A stretch of 64,000 nucleotides of DNA, taken from assembly GCF_030816475.1 (NCBI RefSeq), contig NZ_JAUSXF010000001.1, forward strand, positions 372,001 through 436,000, given 5' to 3'. Under the pieces are notes generated by a model. The model saw only the letters and a list, made by a program, of their open reading frames with translations. It was not told the DNA's origin and did not search any database. This DNA is from Arthrobacter pascens. Its GTDB lineage: Bacteria > Actinomycetota > Actinomycetes > Actinomycetales > Micrococcaceae. Positions 35,105-43,429 of this stretch are shown piece by piece; positions within the stretch are counted from its first letter, which is position 1, and the number at the start of each line of letters is the position of its first letter. The translations under genes were made by a program, and so were the position numbers.

Positions 35105-35169
35105 TGTTGGAACTGACCATCGTTTAGCGGGCGGCTTCCGTGCCTCGCCGCATATTCCCGGGAGCCACC

Positions 35170-37353
35170 ATGACCCTTGCGCACATCAGTCCCGAACTTG
35201 AGGACAAGCCGCCGACTCTTGAGGTCGCGGCCGGCGGAGAGGTGCTGTCCTGGGGGAATGACTGCCTGCAGCTGCACTTCCTTCATGGCGAACACATCGC
35301 ACCCAGGCTGCTGGCCATCCAGCATGCGCAACTCCAGCCGCGCGACCTGGAGGAGCTGCGCCGGTCATCGCTGCCGATCGTGGAGATTGCCCTTGCCGGT
35401 GACGGGCGGCACGGTACCGCCGGCAAGCGCCATGTGGACGGCGGAGCTGCCCAGCGGCTCAGGCTCACAGGCGTGCAGGAATCCGAAGCCGAGGGCTTAC
35501 GCCGGCTGGAATTGCGTGCCGCGGATCCCGTCTCAGGCGTCATCGCCACCGTCCACTACGAACTCGGCACCGGTTCGTCCGTACTGCGGTGCTGGACCGA
35601 ACTGCAGGCCGGAAGTTCCGCCGTCGGCGTTGAATACGTCTCCTCCCTCACTCTGTCCGGACTCGGCCACGGCCAGGACTGGGAAGAGCAGCTGGGTCTC
35701 TGGCAGGCTGCCAACCCCTGGTCGGGCGAGTTCCGCTGGGGGCGGGCCACCCTCGCGGAACGGGGTCTTTACAACGTGGGGATGGTCGAATACGGACAGG
35801 TTGGCTCCAAGAATCGGATCGCCTCGACATCAACCGGCGCCTGGTCCACTGCCGAACAACTGCCCATGGGCATCCTTGAGGACCTGGCTACCGGGAGCAT
35901 GCTGGCCTGGCAGCTGGAGCACAACGGTGCCTGGCACTACGAACTCGGCGACCGGTACGATGACCTCTACCTCACGGTCTCCGGCCCCACAGCTGCCGAG
36001 CATCAGTGGTCGGTGACGCTGGAATCCGGCGAAACATTCACCACCGTGCCCGCAGCCGTGGCCGTTGTCCCGAGCGGCGGCTTCGACGCCGTCGCCGCCG
36101 AGCTGACCGCCTACCGCCGCAGCATCCGGCGGCCGCATCCCGACAATGTGGAACTTCACGTCATTTACAACGACTTCCTCAACTGCCTCATGTCGGACCC
36201 CACAACCGAAAAGGAACTGCCGCTGATCGCGGCGGCAGCCGCGCTGGGAGTGGAAGTCTTCTGCATCGACGCCGGGTGGTACGACGACGAGAACGGCGGC
36301 TGGTGGGATTCGGTGGGGGAGTGGGAGCCCTCCATTAACCGCTTCCCCGACGGCGGCCTGGCCGGCCTGATCGGGAAGATCCGTGACGCCGGCATGAAGC
36401 CTGGCCTGTGGCTCGAGCCGGAAGTGGTGGGGGCGCGGAGCCGCCTTGCCGGGCTTCTTCCCGCTGAGGCCTTCTTCAGCCGCGGCGGAGAACGCATCAA
36501 GGAGTGGGGCCGCTACCAGCTGGACCTGCGCCACCCCGCGGCCCGCGCCCACCTGGACGGGGTGGTGGACCGGCTGATGGCCGATTTTGACCTGGCCTAC
36601 CTCAAGCTGGACTACAACATCGATATCGGCGCCGGCACGGACCTGAACGGTGCGGCCGGGGCCGGGCTGCTGGACCACAACCGTGCGTTCCTGGAATGGG
36701 TGACCGACGTGATGGACAGGCATCCCGGCCTGACGGTCGAAGGCTGCGCGGCAGGCGGATCCCGCACCGACGGCGCCTCTGGTGCAGTGTTCCCGGTCCA
36801 GTCGCTAACCGACCAGCAGGACTTCGCCAAGACGCCACCTATCTCGGCGGCGGCGCCGCTTGCCATCACGCCCGAACAGTCCGGCGTCTGGGCCTCCGTG
36901 GAAGGGCCCATGGGCGATGAACAGTTGGCCTTTTCGATGATCAGCGCGCTGCTGTCACGGGTGCACCTTGCCGGCCGGATCGATACACTCGGGCCCGCTC
37001 AGCTGGAAGTGGTCCGTGCGGGAGTGGAAGCCTACAAGCTGTTGCGTGCGGGGATCCCGACGAGCCTGCCCACCTTCCCCCTGGGACTTCCGGGGTGGCG
37101 CGACCAGTGGATTGCGCAGGGCGCCAGGCTGGGTGAACGGATGCTTGCCATTGCCGTGCACCGCAGGGGAGGCGGTACCGAACAGTCGATCGAGCTTCCG
37201 GCCTGGCTCGGCCAGCACCCTGCCGCCACGGTGGCGTACCCGGCATGGGGCGGGACGGACGTCGTGGTGGTTCCCGGAAGCCAGGGTCCGGCGGCCCTTC
37301 ACATCACGCTGGAGGAAGAGAACAGCGCCAGGCTCATCCTCATCCAGGCCTGA
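35170..37353 (+). CDS. Alpha-galactosidase, GH36 family
   Basis: A 727-residue cytosolic enzyme that releases galactose from melibiose or raffinose-type sugars. After an N-terminal beta-sandwich the (beta/alpha)8 domain shows the nucleophile Asp481 in LKLDYN and the acid/base Asp534 in GGSRTDG, preceded by VEGCAAGG, the GH36 signature region. ICDAGWYDD-type text (FCIDAGWYDDENGGW) near residue 370 also fits. The start ATG 35170 replaces an upstream GTG. The downstream ABC transporter and GH32 gene support raffinose-family substrates. Confidence 0.9.
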   Translation: MTLAHISPELEDKPPTLEVAAGGEVLSWGNDCLQLHFLHGEHIAPRLLAIQHAQLQPRDLEELRRSSLPIVEIALAGDGRHGTAGKRHVDGGAAQRLRLTGVQESEAEGLRRLELRAADPVSGVIATVHYELGTGSSVLRCWTELQAGSSAVGVEYVSSLTLSGLGHGQDWEEQLGLWQAANPWSGEFRWGRATLAERGLYNVGMVEYGQVGSKNRIASTSTGAWSTAEQLPMGILEDLATGSMLAWQLEHNGAWHYELGDRYDDLYLTVSGPTAAEHQWSVTLESGETFTTVPAAVAVVPSGGFDAVAAELTAYRRSIRRPHPDNVELHVIYNDFLNCLMSDPTTEKELPLIAAAAALGVEVFCIDAGWYDDENGGWWDSVGEWEPSINRFPDGGLAGLIGKIRDAGMKPGLWLEPEVVGARSRLAGLLPAEAFFSRGGERIKEWGRYQLDLRHPAARAHLDGVVDRLMADFDLAYLKLDYNIDIGAGTDLNGAAGAGLLDHNRAFLEWVTDVMDRHPGLTVEGCAAGGSRTDGASGAVFPVQSLTDQQDFAKTPPISAAAPLAITPEQSGVWASVEGPMGDEQLAFSMISALLSRVHLAGRIDTLGPAQLEVVRAGVEAYKLLRAGIPTSLPTFPLGLPGWRDQWIAQGARLGERMLAIAVHRRGGGTEQSIELPAWLGQHPAATVAYPAWGGTDVVVVPGSQGPAALHITLEEENSARLILIQA

Positions 37354-37385
37354 CGGCCTTTCCGGGGACTAGGATCATTCTTCCC

Positions 37386-37439
37386 TTGACAGTTGCAAAA
37401 CGTTTTGTTTATAGTGATGCGAGCCACATAAAACGTTTT
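37386..37439 (+). promoter_or_regulatory. Promoter overlapped by LacI operators
   Basis: TTGACA (37386-37391) and TATAGT (37410-37415) form a promoter with 18-bp spacing. CAAAACGTTTTG (37396-37407) lies between the two elements and AAAACGTTTT (37430-37439) just after the start, so both would block RNA polymerase. The operators suit autoregulation by the LacI gene that begins 16 bases on. Confidence 0.7.
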
Positions 37440-37455
37440 GCAAAGGATTGGGTCG

Positions 37456-38475
37456 ATGACGACAAGAGCGGGTATCAGGGACGTAGCGAAGGCAGCAGGT
37501 GTTTCTGTCACTACCGTGTCCCACGCCTTGAGCGAAACGCATCGTTCGCGGGTCAGTCCCCGGACTGTCGCTCTTGTTAGGGCCGCGGCTGAAGACCTTG
37601 GCTATGCGCCGAACCGCATGGCCAGCGGGTTGCGGAACCAGCGCTCCCAGATCCTCGGACTGGTCAGCGATGAGATCACCACGACCCCCTTCGCCGGCGC
37701 CATGCTCCAAGGAGCCCAGGATGCAGCGTCAGAGCACGGCTACCTGCTGATGGTGGTTAACTCCGGACTGGACAATGAGCTGGAGCGCCAGGAAATCCGG
37801 GCACTTCAGCAACACCAGGTGGACGGCGTGATCTACGCCCGCATGTACCACCACCTGGTATCGATCCCCGAGGAGCTGCGGGGCGCCCCCACCGTCCTGC
37901 TCGACGCGATTTCAGAGGACAGAAGCTATTCCTCCGTGGCGCCTGATGAGTACGGTGCCGGCGAGTCTGCCGCAGAGGTCCTCATCGAGGCCGGACACCG
38001 CCGCATCGGCATGATCAACGACCAGGACGACATTCCGGCAGCCCACGGGCGCCGGGCCGGCTTCCTGGCCGCCCTTGAGCGCCATGGCCTGTCCGCGCCG
38101 CCCCATCATTACCTGACAGTTCCACCGAGCACGGCGGGGGGCAGGAAGGGAGCGTTGGAAATGCTCTCTCTTCCGGACCGCCCCACGGCGCTGTTCTGCT
38201 TCAACGACCAGATGGCCATGGGCGCTTATCAAGCAGCCTCAGCCGTAGGCCTTCGCATCCCGGAAGACCTCTCACTGGTGGGCATGGACAACCTTGAACT
38301 CATTGCAGATGCACTGTTGCCCGGTCTCACCACTGTCGCACTGCCCCACTACGAGATGGGTTCCTGGGCCGTTACCCGGCTACTGGATGAGATCGAAAAG
38401 CCCGGCCTGCAGCCCAGGCAGGAAAAACTCCTTTGCCCCGTTATCTCAAGGGGCTCAGTGGGGCCGCCGTCTTAG
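37456..38475 (+). CDS. LacI-family repressor of the raffinose-type locus
   Basis: A 339-residue repressor. HTH: TRAGIRDVAKAAGVSVTTVS; hinge helix APNRMASGLRNQRS; then the effector domain. ATG 37456 follows AAAGGA by eight bases. It sits between the alpha-galactosidase and the ABC transporter genes, so it is the likely regulator of both; a raffinose breakdown product would be the natural inducer. Its own promoter carries two AAAACGTTTT operators. Confidence 0.88.
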   Translation: MTTRAGIRDVAKAAGVSVTTVSHALSETHRSRVSPRTVALVRAAAEDLGYAPNRMASGLRNQRSQILGLVSDEITTTPFAGAMLQGAQDAASEHGYLLMVVNSGLDNELERQEIRALQQHQVDGVIYARMYHHLVSIPEELRGAPTVLLDAISEDRSYSSVAPDEYGAGESAAEVLIEAGHRRIGMINDQDDIPAAHGRRAGFLAALERHGLSAPPHHYLTVPPSTAGGRKGALEMLSLPDRPTALFCFNDQMAMGAYQAASAVGLRIPEDLSLVGMDNLELIADALLPGLTTVALPHYEMGSWAVTRLLDEIEKPGLQPRQEKLLCPVISRGSVGPPS

Positions 38476-38544
38476 CCGAGTTGTTGGCGTACAAGACAGC
38501 GCAGAAACACAGCACCATCGTTCCAGCCCTCCGGATTCATGAAA

Positions 38545-38575
38545 GGGGCGCAGCCGTTGCACCCGGCCGCGCCCC
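38545..38575 (+). terminator. GC-rich hairpin between LacI and binding-protein genes
   Basis: GGGGCGC (38545-38551) pairs with GCGCCCC (38569-38575), with an inner GCC/GGC pair. It lies in the gap after the LacI gene and may terminate or attenuate transcription into the ABC operon. Confidence 0.5.
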
Positions 38576-38625
38576 AAAGGACCCGGCGCAATTCCCCATG
38601 CACAAACTCGCAGAAAGATTTGACC

Positions 38626-39924
38626 ATGATGAACAAACAATTCACCCGGATCCTTGCCACCAGCATAGCCGCGGCCGCACTCGTCGGCGGCCTGGGGGCG
38701 TGTAGCAAGGGCGGCGCTTCGGCCTCGGCCGGTGACTCAAAGGAGATCACGCTGTGGACCCACGCCGCCGGAAACCCGCAGGAACTGGCGGCGACCCAGG
38801 CGCTCGTCGACTCGTACAACAAGAGCAGCGGCGCGAAGGCCCAGATCAAGATCCAGGCGTTCCCCCAGGACACTTATAACGACTCCGTGGTCTCGGCCGC
38901 CGCCGCGGGCAAGCTTCCCTGCATCGTGGACATTGACGGGCCCAACGTTCCCAACTGGGCGTGGGCCAAGTACCTGACGCCGCTGAAGCTGTCCGCGGAC
39001 CTTTCCAAGAGCCTCCCCAGCACTGTGGCCAAGTTCGAGGGCGAGACCTACGCGGTTGGGTACTTCGATGTCGCTTTGTCCATGCTTGCCCGCAAATCTG
39101 ATCTCGCTGCCGCAGGCGTCCGCGTCGCCACCATCGAGAAGCCGTGGACCAAGGACGAGTTCCAGGACGCGCTGACCAAGCTCAAGGCCCTGGGCAAATG
39201 GGATTACCCGCTGGACATGGGTACTGCCGGAACGGGCGAGTGGCTGCCCTATGGGTACTCGCCGTTCCTGCAGTCCTTCGGCGGGGACCTGATCAACCGT
39301 GACGGATTCAAATCCGCTGAAGGTGCCCTGAACGGTGACAAGGCTGTCCAATGGGCGAAGTGGTTCCGCGGGCTTGCGGACCAGGGCTTCATGGCCGCGA
39401 AGAGCGGCAAGGACTCCACACAGGACTTCCTCAATAACAAGAGCGCCATCGTCTACACCGGTTCCTGGGCCGGGGATAAGGCCAGGGCCACCCTGGGTGA
39501 TGACCTGGCGGTCATGCCTTCGGTGGATCTTGGCAACGGACCCAAGATCGGCGGAGCTTCCTGGCAGTGGGGAGTCGCCAGTGGCTGCACCAATACGGAT
39601 GCCGCCATGGACTACCTGTCCTATTCCCTGAAGCCGGAAAACGTGGCCGCCGTCGCCAAGGCGGCGGGAGCCATCCCAGCCACCAACGAGGCTGCGGCGC
39701 TGATTCCCGCGTTCGCCGAGGGCGGTGCCAACCGGATCTTCATGGACTTCTCCCGCAAGTACGCAGTGATGCGTCCTGAAACCCCGGCCTATCCCTTCAT
39801 CGCCACCGAATACGGCAAGGCTGTCCAGGACATCCTGGCTGGCGCCGATCCCAAGCCGGCCCTGGACAAGGCCGTGAAGGCCATTGACGCCAACATCAAG
39901 TCCAACGGCGGCTACCAAAAGTAG
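38626..39924 (+). CDS. Sugar ABC transporter substrate-binding lipoprotein (raffinose-type locus)
   Basis: A 432-residue CUT1-type binding protein. The signal peptide ends LGGLGAC, so Cys26 is the lipid anchor, then a Gly/Ser linker and ITLWTHAAGNPQELAATQ. The start is ATG 38626 after AGAAAGATTT; the next codon is also ATG. It should capture an oligosaccharide outside the membrane for the two permeases that follow. A perfect hairpin separates it from the permease genes, as in the other ABC operon. Confidence 0.9.
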   Translation: MMNKQFTRILATSIAAAALVGGLGACSKGGASASAGDSKEITLWTHAAGNPQELAATQALVDSYNKSSGAKAQIKIQAFPQDTYNDSVVSAAAAGKLPCIVDIDGPNVPNWAWAKYLTPLKLSADLSKSLPSTVAKFEGETYAVGYFDVALSMLARKSDLAAAGVRVATIEKPWTKDEFQDALTKLKALGKWDYPLDMGTAGTGEWLPYGYSPFLQSFGGDLINRDGFKSAEGALNGDKAVQWAKWFRGLADQGFMAAKSGKDSTQDFLNNKSAIVYTGSWAGDKARATLGDDLAVMPSVDLGNGPKIGGASWQWGVASGCTNTDAAMDYLSYSLKPENVAAVAKAAGAIPATNEAAALIPAFAEGGANRIFMDFSRKYAVMRPETPAYPFIATEYGKAVQDILAGADPKPALDKAVKAIDANIKSNGGYQK

Positions 39925-39935
39925 CCAGCCGCGGC

Positions 39936-39977
39936 GGTACGACGACGGCGGCCTGCAACTGCCGCCGTCGTCGTACC
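39936..39977 (+). terminator. Intercistronic hairpin after the binding-protein gene
   Basis: Perfect 17-bp arms GGTACGACGACGGCGGC and GCCGCCGTCGTCGTACC enclose an eight-base loop, with no U-run after it. It lies 12 bases past the stop codon of the binding-protein gene. The likely role is to stabilise that part of the message and lower read-through into the permeases. Confidence 0.75.
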
Positions 39978-40023
39978 TCCAACGTCCCAGCTCATCCGAC
40001 GCTGTAGTTCAACGGAGACTCCC

Positions 40024-40983
40024 ATGACAACCACTCAGCTTCCCTCACCCGGCCGGCGCGTGGCGGACCCCGCCAAGGCGGTACCGCCGGGCAGGCCGCA
40101 CCGGCGGCCACGATACCTGCGCGAGCAGCTCAGCGGGTGGGGAATGATCGCCCCGGCCGCGATCCTCCTGCTCGCCTTCGTGTTCCTGCCCGCTATCCTG
40201 GGCTTCGGCCTGGCGTTCACCAACGCCCGCCTCGTTTCCCCCCGGCCCGTAGAGTTTGTCGGCACTGACAACTTCGTCCGGCTCTTCACGGATCCCACGT
40301 TCTGGCGGGCACTGCTGAACGTCAGCTATTTCGCCGTGGTGGTGGTGCCGGTCCAGTCGGCCCTCGCCCTGGCGATGGCCGTCCTCATCAACAAGAAGTT
40401 CCGCGGTGTGAACTTCTTCCGCACCCTCTACTTCCTCCCCGTGGTGACGTCCATGGTGGTGGTGTCCCTGCTGTGGATGTTTATGTACCGCAAGGATGGG
40501 CTGATCAACGAGTTCCTGTCGACGGCCAGCTTCGGCCTCATCCACGGTCCGGACTGGCTCAACGACACAGCCACGGCCATGCCCGCCATCATCATCCTGT
40601 CCATCTGGCAGGCCGCCGGCTTCCACATGATCATCTGGCTCGCCGGACTGCAGAGCATCTCCGGTGAACTGTACGAGGCGGCCCAGCTTGACGGCGCCAG
40701 CCGCTGGCACCAGTTCCGCTACGTCACGTGGCCGGGCCTGAAACATACCCGCACCCTGATCCTGGTGACCATCACCATCCAGGCGCTCGGGCTCTTCGAC
40801 CAGGTCAGCGTGATGACCCAGGGCGGGCCCCTCGATTCCACCACCACCATCATTTACGAGGCGGTGCGCTCAGGCTTCAAGCAGCAGGAAACCTCCTACG
40901 CCTCAGCCATCTCGCTCGTATTCTTCGTCCTTGTGCTGCTGATTTCAGCAGTACAGCGCTACCTGACCCGAGAGAAGGACTGA
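40024..40983 (+). CDS. Sugar ABC transporter permease (MalF-type)
   Basis: A 319-residue permease with six main membrane segments after a polar N-terminus of about 40 residues. EAA loop: YEAAQLDGASRWHQFRYVTW. The stop is followed at once by the GTG of the next permease. With that subunit it forms the transmembrane part of the CUT1 importer of this locus; the ATPase is probably encoded elsewhere. Confidence 0.9.
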   Translation: MTTTQLPSPGRRVADPAKAVPPGRPHRRPRYLREQLSGWGMIAPAAILLLAFVFLPAILGFGLAFTNARLVSPRPVEFVGTDNFVRLFTDPTFWRALLNVSYFAVVVVPVQSALALAMAVLINKKFRGVNFFRTLYFLPVVTSMVVVSLLWMFMYRKDGLINEFLSTASFGLIHGPDWLNDTATAMPAIIILSIWQAAGFHMIIWLAGLQSISGELYEAAQLDGASRWHQFRYVTWPGLKHTRTLILVTITIQALGLFDQVSVMTQGGPLDSTTTIIYEAVRSGFKQQETSYASAISLVFFVLVLLISAVQRYLTREKD

Positions 40984-40984
40984 C

Positions 40985-41863
40985 GTGAAGAACTCCATTC
41001 GTCTCAGCAGTGCCGGCGCCATGGCAGTCCGCATCCTGTTCGCTGCCGTCGCAGCCTTCCCCATCGTGTTCATGCTGGTGTCCTCCCTCAAGCCGGACCA
41101 GCAGATCTTCGGCGACATGTCCTCCGTGGCAGCATTCCTGCCGATCGGAAACATCTCGTTCGACAACTATGGGGCGGTGTTCGACCGGGTCCCGGCCGCC
41201 CGCTTCCTGATCAACTCCATCGGCATCTCAGCGATAACCGTTGTGCTCGGCATCTTCATCAACAGCCTCTGCGCGTTTGCCCTGTCCCGCATGGAGGTTC
41301 GCGGCAAGCGCGTCGTCTTCACGGCGATCCTTGCCACCCTGATCGTGCCCTTCCAGACACTAGCCCTTCCCCTGGTGTGGTGGGTGAACCAGCTGCCGTA
41401 CTTTGAGCTCAACGGATTCAGCCTCGAGATCTCGAAGGGCTGGCTGGATACGTATCAGGTGCAGATCATTCCGTTCATTGCCAATGCCTTCTCCATTTAC
41501 CTGTACCACCAGTATTTCGAATCGATTCCGAAGGAACTGGATGAGGCCGCGCGCATTGATGGGGCCGGCTGGTTCAAGATCTACCGCCAGGTGGTGATGC
41601 CTTTGGCCGGGCCCGCTACCGCCACCGTTGCCATCCTGACCTTCCTGCCCGCCTGGAACTCCTACCTCTGGCCGCTCATGGTGGTCCAGTCCGAGGAGCT
41701 CCGCCCGGTCATGATCGGTATCCAGTACTTCTTCCAGCTGAACGTCTCGTGGGGCGAAGTCATGGCCTACGCCTCGCTCATCACCGTCCCCGTGGTGGTC
41801 CTGTTCATCGCGTTCCAGCGTTCCTTCATCAACAGCATCGCCTCCAGCGGCGTCAAGGGCTGA
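40985..41863 (+). CDS. Sugar ABC transporter permease (MalG-type)
   Basis: A 292-residue permease with six membrane segments and the EAA loop LDEAARIDGAGWFKIYRQVV then MPLAGP. The GTG start at 40985 is one base after the previous stop, so translation is coupled. It ends seven bases before the GH32 gene, linking import to hydrolysis. Confidence 0.9.
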   Translation: MKNSIRLSSAGAMAVRILFAAVAAFPIVFMLVSSLKPDQQIFGDMSSVAAFLPIGNISFDNYGAVFDRVPAARFLINSIGISAITVVLGIFINSLCAFALSRMEVRGKRVVFTAILATLIVPFQTLALPLVWWVNQLPYFELNGFSLEISKGWLDTYQVQIIPFIANAFSIYLYHQYFESIPKELDEAARIDGAGWFKIYRQVVMPLAGPATATVAILTFLPAWNSYLWPLMVVQSEELRPVMIGIQYFFQLNVSWGEVMAYASLITVPVVVLFIAFQRSFINSIASSGVKG

Positions 41864-41870
41864 TCGATTC

Positions 41871-43403
41871 ATGAAAACAACCACCGGGCTCGACTCCCGG
41901 TACCGGCCCAAATGGCACTATTCAGCCCGGCGCAACTGGCTCAATGACCCCAACGGGCTGGTCTACTACAAGGGCCTGTACCACCTCTTCTACCAATACA
42001 ACCCGCACGGCGATTACTGGGGAAACATGTCCTGGGGCCACGCCACCTCCACCGACCTGCTGAGCTGGGAAGAGCAGCCTGTAGCCATCGCCTGCGACGA
42101 CCAGGAGGCCATCTTTTCCGGCTCCGTTGTAGCGGACGTGAACAACACCAGCGGCTTTGGCACCGCCCACAGCCCGCCCCTCGTGGCCATCTACACCAGC
42201 GCCTACTCATCAGACTCGCTCCTGGCCGGCCTGCAGGCCCAGTCCCTCGCCTACAGCACGGACGACGGCGCCACGTGGACCAAGCACAACGGAAACCCGG
42301 TCCTCAACCGGGGCTCCGCGGACTTTCGGGATCCGAAAGTCTTCTGGTTTGAAGGCGATGCGGGCAGCTACTGGGTCATGGCCGCCGTCGAAGCAACCAG
42401 ACGTGAAGTTGTCCTCTATAAGTCAGCAGACCTGCTGACCTGGGAGTACCTCAGCACTTTCGGTCCGGCGAACGCCACCGACGGTATCTGGGAATGCCCG
42501 GACCTGTTTGAGCTGCCGGTGGACGGCGACCTTTCAGATACCCGCTGGGTGATGGTGGTGAACCTCAGTCCCGGCGGCATCGCCGGCGGTTCCGGCGGCC
42601 AGTATTTCATCGGAACGTTCGACGGCGTGACGTTCCGTTCCGAAACGACCGTCACCGAAGGCCTGCAGGTCGATGGCAGCCGGATGGCCGACTATGGCTG
42701 GCTCGACTGGGGCCGGGACTACTACGCGGCCGTTTCATTCGGCAATGTTCCTGACGGACGGCGGCTGATGATGGGCTGGATGAACAACTGGCAGTACGCC
42801 GCCGAAACCCCTACTGACGGCTGGCGCAGTGCAATGTCACTCGTCCGCGAAGTCAGGCTGGTTGCCAAAGAGGGCCGCCCCCAGCTGATCCAGGAGGCCA
42901 TTGACCCGTTCGACGACGGGACGGAGGCCCTGGTTCTGGGCGGGCAGCCGCTGGCCCCGGGACTTACCTTGCTTCCCGACACCTGCTTCGGTGAGGTGCT
43001 GAGGATCGACGTCGAGTTTGAGCCCGGGACCGCGGGAAGGGCCGGGATCGCGCTGCGGGCCGACCCGCTGCAGGAGGCCGGGTCGGAGGACTTTTCCAAA
43101 ATCGCGGAGGGCACAGTCATTGCCTACGACCCCGCCGCTGGAGAGCTGATCCTGGACCGCACCGGTTCCGGGGACGTCGGATTCCACGAGGCATTTCCCT
43201 CTGTCGAAAGAGTTGCAGTGCCCTTGGAAGATGGTCGGCTTCGGCTTCGGATCTTCCTGGACCGCTGTTCCGTAGAGGTCTTCGCCCAGGACGGCCTTGC
43301 GACGATTACCGATCAGATCTTCCCGACGGGCTCCAACACCGCCGTCGCCCTCCTGGCGGAAGGCGAAGGAGCCGCCCTGGTGAGCCTCGCCGTCGTGCGC
43401 TGA
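41871..43403 (+). CDS. GH32 sucrose/fructan hydrolase
   Basis: A 510-residue enzyme. The nucleophile Asp26 is in WLNDPNG, the stabilising Asp154 in FRDPKVFW, and the acid/base Glu208 in WECPDLF; a C-terminal beta-sandwich closes it. There is no signal peptide, so it acts on imported fructosides such as sucrose, raffinose or fructo-oligosaccharides. With the upstream alpha-galactosidase and transporter it completes breakdown of raffinose-type sugars to galactose, glucose and fructose. The start ATG 41871 follows the permease stop closely. Confidence 0.9.
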   Translation: MKTTTGLDSRYRPKWHYSARRNWLNDPNGLVYYKGLYHLFYQYNPHGDYWGNMSWGHATSTDLLSWEEQPVAIACDDQEAIFSGSVVADVNNTSGFGTAHSPPLVAIYTSAYSSDSLLAGLQAQSLAYSTDDGATWTKHNGNPVLNRGSADFRDPKVFWFEGDAGSYWVMAAVEATRREVVLYKSADLLTWEYLSTFGPANATDGIWECPDLFELPVDGDLSDTRWVMVVNLSPGGIAGGSGGQYFIGTFDGVTFRSETTVTEGLQVDGSRMADYGWLDWGRDYYAAVSFGNVPDGRRLMMGWMNNWQYAAETPTDGWRSAMSLVREVRLVAKEGRPQLIQEAIDPFDDGTEALVLGGQPLAPGLTLLPDTCFGEVLRIDVEFEPGTAGRAGIALRADPLQEAGSEDFSKIAEGTVIAYDPAAGELILDRTGSGDVGFHEAFPSVERVAVPLEDGRLRLRIFLDRCSVEVFAQDGLATITDQIFPTGSNTAVALLAEGEGAALVSLAVVR

Positions 43404-43429
43404 CGGGAGGCACCGCCGACGACGGCCCG

